DNA of 64,000 nucleotides from Gigaspora margarita (Eukaryota; Glomeromycota; Glomeromycetes; Diversisporales; Gigasporaceae): NCBI GenBank assembly GCA_009809945.1, contig WTPW01000410.1, forward strand, positions 133,763-197,762, in the 5' to 3' direction. Shown piece after piece: positions 32,269 through 41,924 of this stretch (positions within the stretch are counted from its first letter, which is position 1; each line of letters starts with the position of its first letter). The translations under genes were made by a program, and so were the position numbers. Below the pieces are notes generated by a model. It did no database searches and was not told the origin of the DNA. It was given only the letters and a program-made list of their open reading frames with translations.

Positions 32269-34233
32269 TTATATAGCATCTTTAAGATAATATTTACCCA
32301 AAATTATCCTAAATTTTTCTAGTTCATTTTCAATAATTTTTTGTAATTCCGCACGCAATTCGCATTTTATCATTTGAATTCTTGATTCATCCATGTTTTC
32401 AATTAATATTTGTTCAATACTTGAAAGAGAAGATTTTGAGTAAGTTTCAATTGAACTACTACTTGAATAAATTTGATTAAGGTCTATATCATTGTTCTTA
32501 GTATTAACGTCCGAACATAATGAATATGGCTTGGTAATTGGAAAGTAAGATTCTGGAATAGATGGTACTATGTTGAGTATCTACATTATAAAGATTAAAG
32601 ATAGTCTAGTTTCTTCAAAAAAAATTAAAAAATAAAAAAAAAAAAAAATTAAATTGATAAAAAATGACACCTACATAACGTTGAACAATACCCCAAGGAT
32701 TAATTTTTCTTGATCCGAATAAAGTGAGATAAAGAGCACTAAGAACGCTTAGGAAACCTCCCATATTGGCAGCGAGCTGAAGAAACGTAAATTCTACTCG
32801 AAAATACCGAAGGTTTACTGGATATTCTTGTAAATTTAATTGTGTATTATTTTGATAATTCGATGGAATAATCCTGAAAAGTTCCCAGAGATGATCGCTA
32901 ATGGCAAATCCAGCAAGATCAAAACTTGTAAACTTTTCATCATATTGGACCATCGCTCCAGGTTTTTGGCCTGTTCCACCTCCAGTTATAACATCTGTTT
33001 CGATAACATTATACGATTCTATTCTCGTAACATACAAATATGATAAAGATGGCTGTAAAAATCACATATAATTAATTATCATATTTCTCATAATTATATC
33101 ATATAAACTCATTGGTTATATTTATAACTACCATTTTAACAAGTTGAAATTTGGTATATTTAGGATCTTCGATTTCAGCAAATGTCCCGTATGTGAACCA
33201 ACGGTCTTGCGTAATATTTAATTTCTAGATGATAAAAATTTATAAATTCTAAAGTCAACTTATTATTCGAGATTCGAGCAGTTATTCGATAACATAAAAT
33301 TTCATTCTTACTGTATTATTTGTTTTTTCATCCGACCATAATGCAATGACAATTTTTTGAGTTGAATTATCGAATACGAGAGGATTCACTCCAAAAGATT
33401 TGTTAAACGGCCGTGAGGGGTTTAAAATATCTATAGGAAATAATAAAATAAATATTAGCTAATTATTATTGATTATTAAGAAGAATTAAAAATTACGAAC
33501 AACAAAGCTGGTTAGTGAGGTCACGTCCAAGCATATTAACGAAAACAGCTGCATTAATCGTTTCGTTCGATAAATATTCATTACAGGTTGAACCCTTTGA
33601 GAATTTGAATAAATTAGCTTTATGAAAAATATCACCAAAGTTTGTTATAAATACTGTATATACAATAGTATGGTCGTCATCTGCGTAATTGAATTCACTT
33701 TTATAACATTCAAGCTTATTTAACGTCTTTCCACAAATTACCAAACCTGGTACCTAATTAAATGAATATATTATATATTCTCATAATCTTTGCATGATAT
33801 TATTTAACAAATATGATAAATTATTGCAGATAATTTACTAGTATGCTAGGGCGCAAAACGGACTTTAAGGATACTATTGGAGTGTTTATGGCCTCTACGA
33901 TACGATATATGTTCCAAGCTTTAAGGAAATATATAATAATACATTAAAATTAGTGCATAATTTAAAGTGGGTAAACAATTCAGTTTTAAGGCCATTCTAG
34001 ATAATATTTAAAGATGTATGATGGGATGTATGATGGGATATAAAAAGAAATGGTAAGATACGCACATCCAAAAGTAGTTACTAACAGAATTATAATAACT
34101 ATAGTTGCATATTTTATTCTTCTTTCTGTCGATTATTATAAAAGATTAATATATGTATTTAAATTTAGCTTAAAGTATTACACAAATCCACTTTACCCGT
34201 TAAATCATGTCGCGAAGCATATGGGAATGACAT
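32269..34233 (-). CDS. Membrane protein of unknown function, eight exons
   Basis: Exons 34233-34197, 34125-34066, 33918-33839, 33753-33501, 33430-33312, 33224-33132, 33052-32675 and 32580-32269 add to 1332 nt (443 codons plus TAA), with all junction phases consistent. Residues about 18-32 form a membrane helix (YATIVIIILLVTTFG). A long soluble part follows with VPGLVICGKT and several Cys. A second hydrophobic segment near the C-terminus is NMGGFLSVLSALYLTLFG, then SRKINPWGIVQRY, and then an acidic, Ser-rich tail ending in a charged helix. The layout suggests two membrane spans with a large domain between them. I do not recognise a named family, and the function is unknown. The donor at 33501 (GTTCGT) is weak and the first two exons rest on phase logic, so the 5' end is less certain. 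Confidence 0.7.
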
Positions 34234-34290
34234 ATTAACTTTCTATTTCGAAAATTAGAAAGAAGACAGTCAAATTTGGAATTACAACCC

Positions 34291-34301
34291 TTTTTTATAA
34301 A
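34291..34301 (-). promoter_or_regulatory. TATA box of the membrane protein gene
   Basis: On the minus strand TTTATAAAAAAGG lies about 60 bp before the ATG at 34233. The same spacing class is seen before the tyrosinase and BTB-TLDc genes. Confidence 0.45.
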
Positions 34302-34637
34302 GATCACGGGAATATATATGCATTGATAAAAATATCTTGCATTATACCGAGCAGCTAACTTGTATTTATAGTTCTCACATGTGATAATGACGAAGCTCAA
34401 TATTGGAATCGATCACAAACGGTAAATTTCCACGAACCTAGTATGACCACGTACTGTACGTACGGTATGTAACATTTACAATATAAATACATGATATTAT
34501 TTAATTTATGCAGTAAGTATTATTCTGTTTATGATGTTATATTCCCGATAAAAAATTTTGTCTTGTACGGTGATGCGAAGTATGAGATATAACTTTTTTA
34601 ATTGTTTATCAAGTTCCTCGAGAAATTTTTAAAAAAA

Positions 34638-36037
34638 ATGAAACGTAAAAAACATGATGATAAAACAAACATTTGAAAAGGCAAGACAACACAAATCCCT
34701 GGTTATGGACCGATAATACTCATATGTTATCATGAGGATTGTGGCTTCCCACAAATAAAAACATTATTGGATCTAAAGAAATAATTGTTGCATCAATGAC
34801 TTTCACGAATCTTGTAAGTCTTGGTTCAATTGAGGTGCCATTACTCCGATCTTGTATCAAACAAAAAATATTTTGTTTTTGACCCCGGCATCGATGAAGA
34901 TTACATCGAATATAAAGAAAGCACACTAGAATTACAATCTCGCAAGATACACCACACATGAAGAACAAAAGAATTGAATATATGGTTTGGTGGTGTTAGA
35001 TGGACTTATAATCGAACTGCTGAGATGCATTTTCATGATGTTAAATTATCAAAGTTAAATTATCAAACGATCAAAGATAATTGCTTGAAGAATGAATACA
35101 TTGATCGAAGTCTTGAATTAAGCTGGTTGAAAATATACCATATGAAATCAGATCATACGCGATCAGACAATACAAGATAGCCTATATGACACAGAAAGAG
35201 ATTTCGCAAAAGATGGGAAGAAATTTAATTATGTCCTATCGAAAAAAGAAAGTATTCAATTGATGATGATTCTTGCCAGAGATTTTACCCGGCGTTACGG
35301 CGTTTATTCATGGTTAAAAAAGGTTTATCACTTCGGAAGAAATACCAGAAGTGAACAATACAGTTGTTATCACAAAAAATTGTTGCAATGAATATTACAT
35401 TCATGTGTCCCATTCCGTTGGAAGAGCGTGAGAACCAAATGCCTTCCTGCGGAAGGATCGTGAGCATTGATCCGGGAGTAAGAACAACATTTACGTGCTA
35501 CGATCCGAGAGGACAGGCTATCGAATGGGGTAATGGTGAATTTAATCGTATTGTAAGGTTATCCAAGAAGTGAGAATATAAACAAATCAGAAACAAATTA
35601 CGAAGAAACATTTTGAAAAACATTTCAAAAAGATCCAAATCTGGTTTCTGAATTGCATCATAAATTCGCATTATGGTTGCTTGAACGGTATGAAACCATC
35701 TTGCTTCCGAGTTTTGACACTTCACAAATGGTGATAAGGACGAAGAGAAGATTAGTTCCAAGGTGGTGAGATCGATGCTCACCTGGCGATTCAAGTAATT
35801 CTTGTTACATAAATCTCGCGAATGTTTTGACAAATTGTGATCATATGTGAGGAATCATATATCTCTAAAACACGTGGATCATGTGGGCGCCGTAATATAA
35901 ATCTTGGAAGGAAAAGGTTGTTTATGTGTAAAGAATGTCATGTATCATTGGATAGGGATTTCAATGGGGCTCATAATATCTTTGTTGAAATACTTATCAG
36001 AGTCGGATCTCTTGAGGGACTTGAACCTGGTTGTTGA
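34638..36037 (+). pseudogene. Fanzor/TnpB-type RNA-guided nuclease relic
   Basis: In shifting frames the order of a eukaryotic TnpB-like (Fanzor) protein is plain. An N-terminal part from ATG 34638 has PGYGPIILICYHEDCGFPQ. Then FVFDPGIDEDYIEYKES comes before WFGGVRWTYNRT (34982-35017). DGKKFNYVLSKKESIQ and ARDFTRRYGVYSW follow. RuvC-I is VSIDPGVRTTFTCYDPRG (about 35461-35514). RuvC-II is ERYETILLPSFDTSQM (about 35678-35725). Last is the zinc-finger/RuvC-III part SKTRGSCG..CKECHVSLDRDFNGAHN (35862-35985), ending at TGA 36037. Multiple frameshifts and stops break it, and one zinc Cys has become Arg (TRGSC). Family members use a guide RNA from the element's own right end to cut DNA. This copy cannot be active. 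Confidence 0.85.
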
Positions 36038-36267
36038 ATGTCATTTTGCCCGACGATCAACCGCGTAGAATCCGATGTTTGTTTATCAATGTTTATCGTT
36101 GTTTACTAACGTTGCATTTAACTCCAAGGGCAAATATCAGCTGGAATATTGATGTCCGTATTTGTACTTCTAATGTATAAAGAGAATTAAGACACCGAAT
36201 CAATTAGATAAACTTTTTATTTGAATTCTATAAATCTATAGAAAAAGTTTATCAAATTTGAACCAGT
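36038..36267. other. Right flank of the Fanzor relic, candidate guide-RNA region
   Basis: No gene. GTTTATCAATGTTTATCGTT, then GTTTACTAACG (36080-36110), is a short direct repeat 45-75 bp after the stop codon. In TnpB/Fanzor elements the guide RNA overlaps the 3' end of the gene and the element end, so this is where it would lie. I cannot mark the element boundary. Confidence 0.3.
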
Positions 36268-36275
36268 GGTTGCTG

Positions 36276-36576
36276 CAGGGATGGCAAATGACAATGTCAT
36301 TTAAAATTTTCATGACAAATGACAAATTAGTGACAAATGACATAGGTCATTTGTTATTTTTGTCATTTAAAATAACATATTAAAACTTCGGGTGTTTTGG
36401 GATTTAACCAATCCTAAACTGCCCGAAGTGACATAAAACCTTAATGATCACAAGACCTTTGCATTTTAAAATATAACTTATTTTTGTCATTTGTCATTTA
36501 CCTTTTAAATGACAAAGTGACAAATGACAATGTCACAATGTCATTTATGTCATTTAAAAGTCATTTGCCAACCCTG
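36276..36576. mobile_element. 301-bp hAT-like element (CAGGGATGG ends, AATGACA words), perfect duplication
   Basis: CAGGGATGGCAAATGACA and (inverted) CAGGGTTGGCAAATGACT face each other. GGTTGCTG flanks both sides (36268-36275, 36577-36584). The arms are arrays of AAATGACA and its reverse. The central part has CTTCGGGTGTTTTGGGATTT, then AACC, partly mirrored by CTGCCCGAAG. Confidence 0.92.
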
Positions 36577-36777
36577 GGTTGCTGAGATATTTTCAAAGTT
36601 TTAGAAAAATTTTAACATAGTCTTGCTTTGATAGGTGCTTAAAATATTTATTAAGCTTTGAGCGAAGATTTTTCAGAAACCACCAGGTGAACTTTTTTTT
36701 TATTCGTATTCTATAAATCCATGGAATTCAAATAAATAAAATTTATTGAATTTGAACTAGTAGCTAAGGCCACTCCA

Positions 36778-36992
36778 AATTGATCTTTGTCTAACTAGCA
36801 TAAATATTTTGCAAGAGAGGGGGGAGGAAAAAATCAACAACCCTAAAAAAAACAGCAATTCTATTGGCTGAACAAAATGAAAATTTTCAAAAGTTGATAC
36901 TGCAATTTGATTGGTTAAACTAGTGTTTATTTTATTCTAAATTTTAAAAAATAGGGGGGTTATGATAAACATAGAATCAAATTGGCGTGGCC
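36778..36992. mobile_element. Harbinger-like element with TAA duplication
   Basis: GGCCACTCCAAATTGATC and (inverted) GGCCACGCCAATTTGATT are the ends, flanked by TAA on both sides (36775-36777, 36993-36995). It is 215 bp with no coding capacity. The ends resemble the GGCCACGCAAAGTT group at 18.7-19.1 kb and 41.6 kb, but the interior is different. Confidence 0.85.
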
Positions 36993-37132
36993 TAAGATAC
37001 ATTTGCTCAAAGTTTAATAAAAGCAGGGGAGTATGAATACTAACATTGGGAGACACTGTTTAAAATTATTCTATCTTTTGTTATTTTTAATACTCTAATG
37101 ATATATAATAATTCTAATAAGCAGCAAAATTG

Positions 37133-38676
37133 TCAAATATCCTTACAAATTTGAAATACTTCATAATCGTCTATAGAAAACCAACCGATTGAACTTCTGA
37201 TTGGTTTATCATATCCAACTTTAGAACAGCGCCATTGATCAGTCACATATACCTCATATCCCATCCCAAGGTCATTACCCCCAAACCATGGACCTTGTAA
37301 TTTGGTACCATGATAGATTGCTTTTGATACATCAATTACACGACTAAAAATGGATTCATTTATAGTTCCATTTTTTAAAGAAAAAATAAAGCTATCGGAT
37401 GTTGCGCAAAATTCACCACTACTAATTTTCCAAATAAGTGGATTATAACCACCAAGTATCTCATCTGTTTTTCTGACTTTTAAGACAACCACAGTACCAG
37501 GTTTGTTATCACAAAGTTTATGAAATGTTTCACCCGTAAAGCCGTCTCTACTGCCTCTAAGTAAAAGATTAAATGTGTATGGAATGTTTGTGATATTATA
37601 AATCGTTGAACGTCGATCAATCCATGACGAAATTTCTGCCGCATGCTGTAATGTAATTATAGATGATGATGGTATAATGATTGATTTTTCTCGAGAAGGA
37701 GACTGTACTGTTTCTTTTTTGCGAGGAGGCAAAATTTGAGAAGTTATAGGTATATCTGGATCTACAAGATTTGACATAATATCATCCCACATATTCTCCT
37801 TAAGAATATTACGATAAGGTTTAATTTTTATTAATACATCTTTACCAGGAATTTGAAAGTATCTAATATGAGGAAGACAATGTTGAAGGGTAGTTTTTAA
37901 AGATTTGAAATTTTTATCTGTCCAATCTTTAAGATCAGATGGTAAATTTGAAGTTTTCGCTTTTCCCCATAGAATTACTTTATCCCAAATTTCAGATTCT
38001 TCCATTTGTAAATCATCATTTTTTAAAAGAGTAATTAAAGCATTCTCTTGAAGATTGGTGAAATCATCGGAATTAAAAATCATGCACGGATATTTTATAA
38101 TTACATCATTGCAAAATTGTTGTAAAGGTTCAAGGCTTTCATTATGAAAGCTTATTTGATAAGCAAGGGAAATATTTAAACGAAGCCAAGATGCATGATT
38201 AATAATAAGGTGAGATTGGAGATGTTTAATTAGTTCTGTAAGTTTAAGTTCATTGGCAGCAACCAAGAGATCAAATATAGCCGAAACCTCAAAGTTTTCT
38301 AAATAAAGTATACCGCCGTAGATGTATCTAAATATATATAATTATCAATGTTGTATATTATAAACCTTAAAATCATAATATTTACTATAACTTACTTAAT
38401 AATAAGATTAAATATTGTTACAGGAACTTGCGGTAATTTAATTTCAATAACATTATCTTTTTTAGTCGCATTTTCTAATTCTTGACGAAAGTATAATGAA
38501 CGTTGGTATAAAATTACTGAATGAGCCTTAAAAAGTTGAACATTAGGTTGTCCCCCAACTTCAACTGCTACATTATAGTCGTATTCACTTTCTAGAAGTT
38601 GTGTAAAGTCTTGAGAAAGTTGATCGAAAAATTTTATGGTCATTTTTTTTATGATTTCATTAGTCGCAGTTACCAT
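37133..38676 (-). CDS. BTB-BACK-TLDc domain protein
   Basis: Exon 1 runs 38676-38396 and exon 2 38327-37133, with a 68-nt intron (GTAAGT..TTTAG) whose removal joins NLIIK to YIYGGILYLENFEV. The ATG at 38676 gives 491 codons. An in-frame ATG at 38643 (MTIKFFDQLSQDFTQLLE) gives 480 and may be the true start. The BTB domain covers about residues 35-135 (DYNVAVEVG, FKAHSVILYQRS). A BACK-like helical part follows (IFNSDDFTNLQENALITLLK). The last 180 residues are a TLDc domain (FNLLLRGSRDGFTGETFHKL, GGYNPLIW, SDSFIFSL). BTB-BACK proteins often recruit substrates to Cul3 ubiquitin ligases. TLDc domains are linked to oxidative-stress responses and V-ATPase binding. The combination is common in Glomeromycotina. 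Its exact role is not known. Confidence 0.9.
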
Positions 38677-38715
38677 TAGTACATTTACATTAAGCAACTA
38701 TGTTGTACAGCATAT

Positions 38716-38725
38716 CTTTTTATAG
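38716..38725 (-). promoter_or_regulatory. TATA box of the BTB-TLDc gene
   Basis: The minus strand reads CTATAAAAAG, 40 bp before the ATG at 38676 and 73 bp before the ATG at 38643. The second spacing is closer to the tyrosinase layout, a weak argument for the downstream start. Confidence 0.5.
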
Positions 38726-39577
38726 TGGGGTATTATGTATTTATTACGTATATTAAATTTAACCCGAGTTAAGCCCTGAACTAAGCTTAATTCAGTTATG
38801 CTATTTGATAATCATAATAATACCGCTAATGCGGATCTCCCACTATGGCAGTTATCCTTAAATTTATTGTGCTACATAACATTGGGTTTCAAAATCATAA
38901 TCCAGAAAGTCAAACATCACAACGGTCAGAATTTTTAGGTAGGAGTATTCCACTTATGGGGTCATTTGTCCAATTACGTGATATAAAGCCAATAAAGTTG
39001 TTTGAGAGTAAAAAAAAAGGTAAAAATGAAAAAAAAATACAAAAAATGAATGTTTAAACCTATCTTGGACATTAATAAAAAATGCCGGGAGGGCAATTTT
39101 ACTATTAAACTTACGCTAATCCTAACCCAAAACTAACCTTTATCCTAACATAAACAATGTTACGGACGATCTACCACAAGAATGAACTAACACGTCATAA
39201 ATGGGGTTACGGCAACTCGTCAGAGGTGTGACTATGGTGATTCGGTCAATGTGAAATTATGTACCCCTTCCTCGTACATAAGTATCGTAACAAACCTTAC
39301 TCAAGTTACGTCCTTTAAATAACTTTCAAAAGTCAAAAGACTATAGAGGCTTAAACATGACGTACCTTTTATTTTGTTAGTGGCTCATCCTTTGCCACAA
39401 GCATCGGCCGAACAAGCTCCACGTGCCATCCAAGCCTTAGAGTTTGTTTCTTGAGGTATGGTTTGTTATGATTCTCCAGAACTATTCACCTTTACCCATA
39501 ACAACAAATGAGTGGATACGGTTTTAGATTCTCCAGTTTTGTCCATCACACATTTTGGTTGTGTGAGCACGTAGCAA
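38726..39577. other. No supported gene
   Basis: Open frames of 64-70 codons on both strands lack domains, conserved starts or splice partners. CGCTAATCCTAACCC and similar words at 39113-39150 are weak telomere-like sequence. Confidence 0.4.
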
Positions 39578-40653
39578 TGGGGTTCTACGTTAGCTATGTA
39601 AATCAAACCTATATCAGGTCCTATTATAAATTTTATTATTGAAGATTTTTTACTAATCAAATTTTTAATATATAACGATAATAGATTAGTTATATAATTT
39701 TTATTACAGCAATATTTATTACATTGTCAGTTATAAACTGTATAATAAAGCGAATTTATTAGCGAAGTATTTGGTTAAAAAGAGTTGACGCAATATTTGT
39801 CCCTAATAATCGCGGTTGAGCTTAATTATTTTATTAATCATCTTGTCGTGCTACTTTCCTTTTTGCTTTTCTAGTCGAATTTTGTTACAGTTCTTCAGTT
39901 GAGATCGACGCTTTTATGATATACCCATTGCTATGTATATATCAAAAATAGATGCCCAGCTCTAACTTTATCATAATTCGAAGTAATATTTTGTAAAAAT
40001 TAAGATTAAACCTCTATAAAAAAAAACTTACGAAGCCATTTTTTATAATTAAATAAAAAAAAAAAAAACTTATAATTCAGTTTAAATTTAAAATTTAACG
40101 TCGTTTAACGCTAAAAAATAGAAATAATGGACTTGGAACTAGGGATGGTAAAGTCAGTCCAGGTCCGGTCTTGGTCCTAGGACTTGTAAGTCCTATCATA
40201 CGGACCTAAGACCAGGTCCTCATATAATAAGTCTCAGAACTTATGCTCAACCAATAGGATTAAGTCCTTGAACTTAGTTCAAATACTTTCTAACCAATTA
40301 AAAGTTTTTGTTTACTAATATTTTTAAGTTCTATTATATTTTATATTAGGACCTATTGTGGACCTATGGACCTAGGTCCTAAAATTGGGACCTAGTCTTT
40401 AAAGACCAAGTTCCAAAACCAGGTCCTAAAGTCCCGGACTTAAGGACTTTGCCATCCCTACTTGGAACCAATGTTTTATAACATTATATAAAAAAACGCT
40501 TCGTAACTTTGAAGTTTGGGCAATTTTTATATGATATATGTACTTTTGAATCGGTGAGATCATCAAATTTTAATTAAATTTTCTAATAATAAAATGTTAA
40601 CTGTTAAGGGGACTTGATATAGATTTGATTTACATAGTTGACGTAGAACCCCA
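39578..40653. mobile_element. MULE-like element with long inverted ends and 9-bp duplication
   Basis: TGGGGTTCTACGTTAGCTAT, then GTAAATCAAACCTATATCA, faces (inverted) TGGGGTTCTACGTCAACTAT, then GTAAATCAAATCTATATCA. The arms pair for about 80-100 bp. ACGTAGCAA occurs immediately outside on both sides (39569-39577, 40654-40662). A 9-bp duplication with long ends is the mark of Mutator-like elements. It has no transposase and carries a nested hAT-like element at 40140-40460. Confidence 0.85.
40140..40460. mobile_element. 321-bp hAT-like element (TAGGGATGG ends, AAGTCC / GGACC words)
   Basis: TAGGGATGGTAAAGTC and (inverted) TAGGGATGGCAAAGTC face each other. CTTGGAAC flanks both sides (40132-40139, 40461-40468). 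The arms consist of words such as GGTCC, AGGACTT and GGACCTA in both orientations. Inserted in the MULE-like element. Confidence 0.92.
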
Positions 40654-40689
40654 ACGTAGCAAGTACCCTAGCTATGGCGAAAACGAAGT

Positions 40690-40930
40690 GTCGGGTCATG
40701 TGATTTCCGGAGCTCCGAACTAATATCTGCCAATCAAAATTCAGGCCTTAGTGTAATGCGAAGATCATGAAAAGGATTTCAAAAAATGCAAATAAATCGA
40801 AATTTTGCATATGAAATCCCTTTATTTGTCCTAATCAAAAAGATTCTTTGCATATAATCGTCCTTCTCTGGCCCTAACCAATTATAGGTCAGCAGGAATT
40901 TTCGGAGGTATGATAATAATCTGATGAATT
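40690..40930. repeat. Probable decayed inverted-repeat element with TTAGTGTAATGCGAAGATCA box
   Basis: CGGAGCTCCGAACTA and CTGCCAATCAAAA on the left roughly mirror CTAACCAATTATAGGTCAGC on the right. The box GTGTAATGCGAAGATCATG recurs in variants at 18330, 19240, 19395, 22330 and 23578. Ends are not defined. Confidence 0.4.
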
Positions 40931-40959
40931 GGATAACTAAAAATAAAACTAGCTCTCAG

Positions 40960-41180
40960 AACCCGGGCGTTGCTCCGGGAATGGGGTTTCTGAATTTTTG
41001 ACTCTTAGACCTAAGTGGGGTTTAAAATTTAAATAAAGGTTCAAATAAACCCAGCCTGGGTTTAAATGAACTTGAATTGGTTCGAACGAACCCGGCTTGG
41101 GTCAAATGAACCGATTAGGTTCCAATGAACCCAATTGGGTTCAAATTGAGTTCAAATGACCCTGAATTTGGTTCACTTGA
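40960..41180. repeat. Array of GGTTCAAATGAACCC-type palindromic words
   Basis: TGGGTTTAAATGAACTTG, TTGGTTCGAACGAACCCG, GGGTCAAATGAACCG, AGGTTCCAATGAACCC and TTGGGTTCAAATTGAGTT follow one another. It looks like the word array of another small element, but matching ends were not found. Confidence 0.55.
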
Positions 41181-41527
41181 ATCCAAATTAATTGTAATTT
41201 ATTTATTTATTTTTTATATTTTTTTATATTTTTTTTAATTTTTTTTTTATTTATATATTTATTTTTTTATTCATCAAAATATTCGTATTCAAGACATCCA
41301 TGCAAAATCCTGCAATTTACATAACTGCAAAAAAAACTTGCTTTGTGCAAGTTTGTAAAGCTTAGGCCGTTTTTAGTTGATTTTTAAGTAACGTCATCCC
41401 TCCTCGCTTTTAGCCGCCGAAAATTAGACAAGCTAATCACAACGCAGTATAAGCCTAGTTAGTTCTTCATGTGATTAATGTCGACCAATGAGATTTGATC
41501 AAATATTCTTGGGATGTGTTTGTTTAA

Positions 41528-41545
41528 CCCCCCCCCCCCCCCCCC
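41528..41545. repeat. 18-base C homopolymer
   Basis: An uninterrupted C run in an otherwise AT-rich region. It could be a real tract or an assembly artefact. Confidence 0.8.
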
Positions 41546-41602
41546 TCATGAGCCTAAATATTGACGTTAGCCTAATAAACAACTAAAAACTGCCATATTT
41601 AA

Positions 41603-41921
41603 GGCCACACACATTACCCGCCGACTCATTTTTTTTGCAATTTTTAATTTTGTTTTTAGATCACAATTTTTGACATTTTCGCTATTCTCACCGGTATCAC
41701 CCGATGGGGACCTTAATTTCCCGTAATTGTCTAATAAGACTGACGGAGAAAATATGACTGCTGACACAATTTTTTGATTCATTGTTGTGCGAAATGAAAA
41801 ATTCACCTTGCATAACGACATTATTTTATTAATTACAGCAAATTAAAAAAAAAAAATCCGACCTACCGACCCATGTTTTCAGATCCCATGTAATGCAAAC
41901 GAAAAATCAACTTTGCGTGCC
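41603..41921. mobile_element. Harbinger-like element, relative of the 18.7-kb copy
   Basis: It is preceded by TAA and followed by TTA. It starts GGCCACACACATTACCC and ends CAACTTTGCGTGCC. CCGGTATCACCCGATGGG, TTCCCGTAATT and ACCCGCCGAC match 18689-18923 in order. The middle carries an inner pair CGAAATGAAAAATTCACC / AACGAAAAATCAACTTTGCG, suggesting one copy inserted beside another. Confidence 0.7.
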
Positions 41922-41924
41922 TTA

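Noticed and set aside
38845..39660. Small ORFs on both strands between the BTB-TLDc gene and the MULE-like element
   Set aside because: No domain, no splice partners and one overlaps the MULE end.
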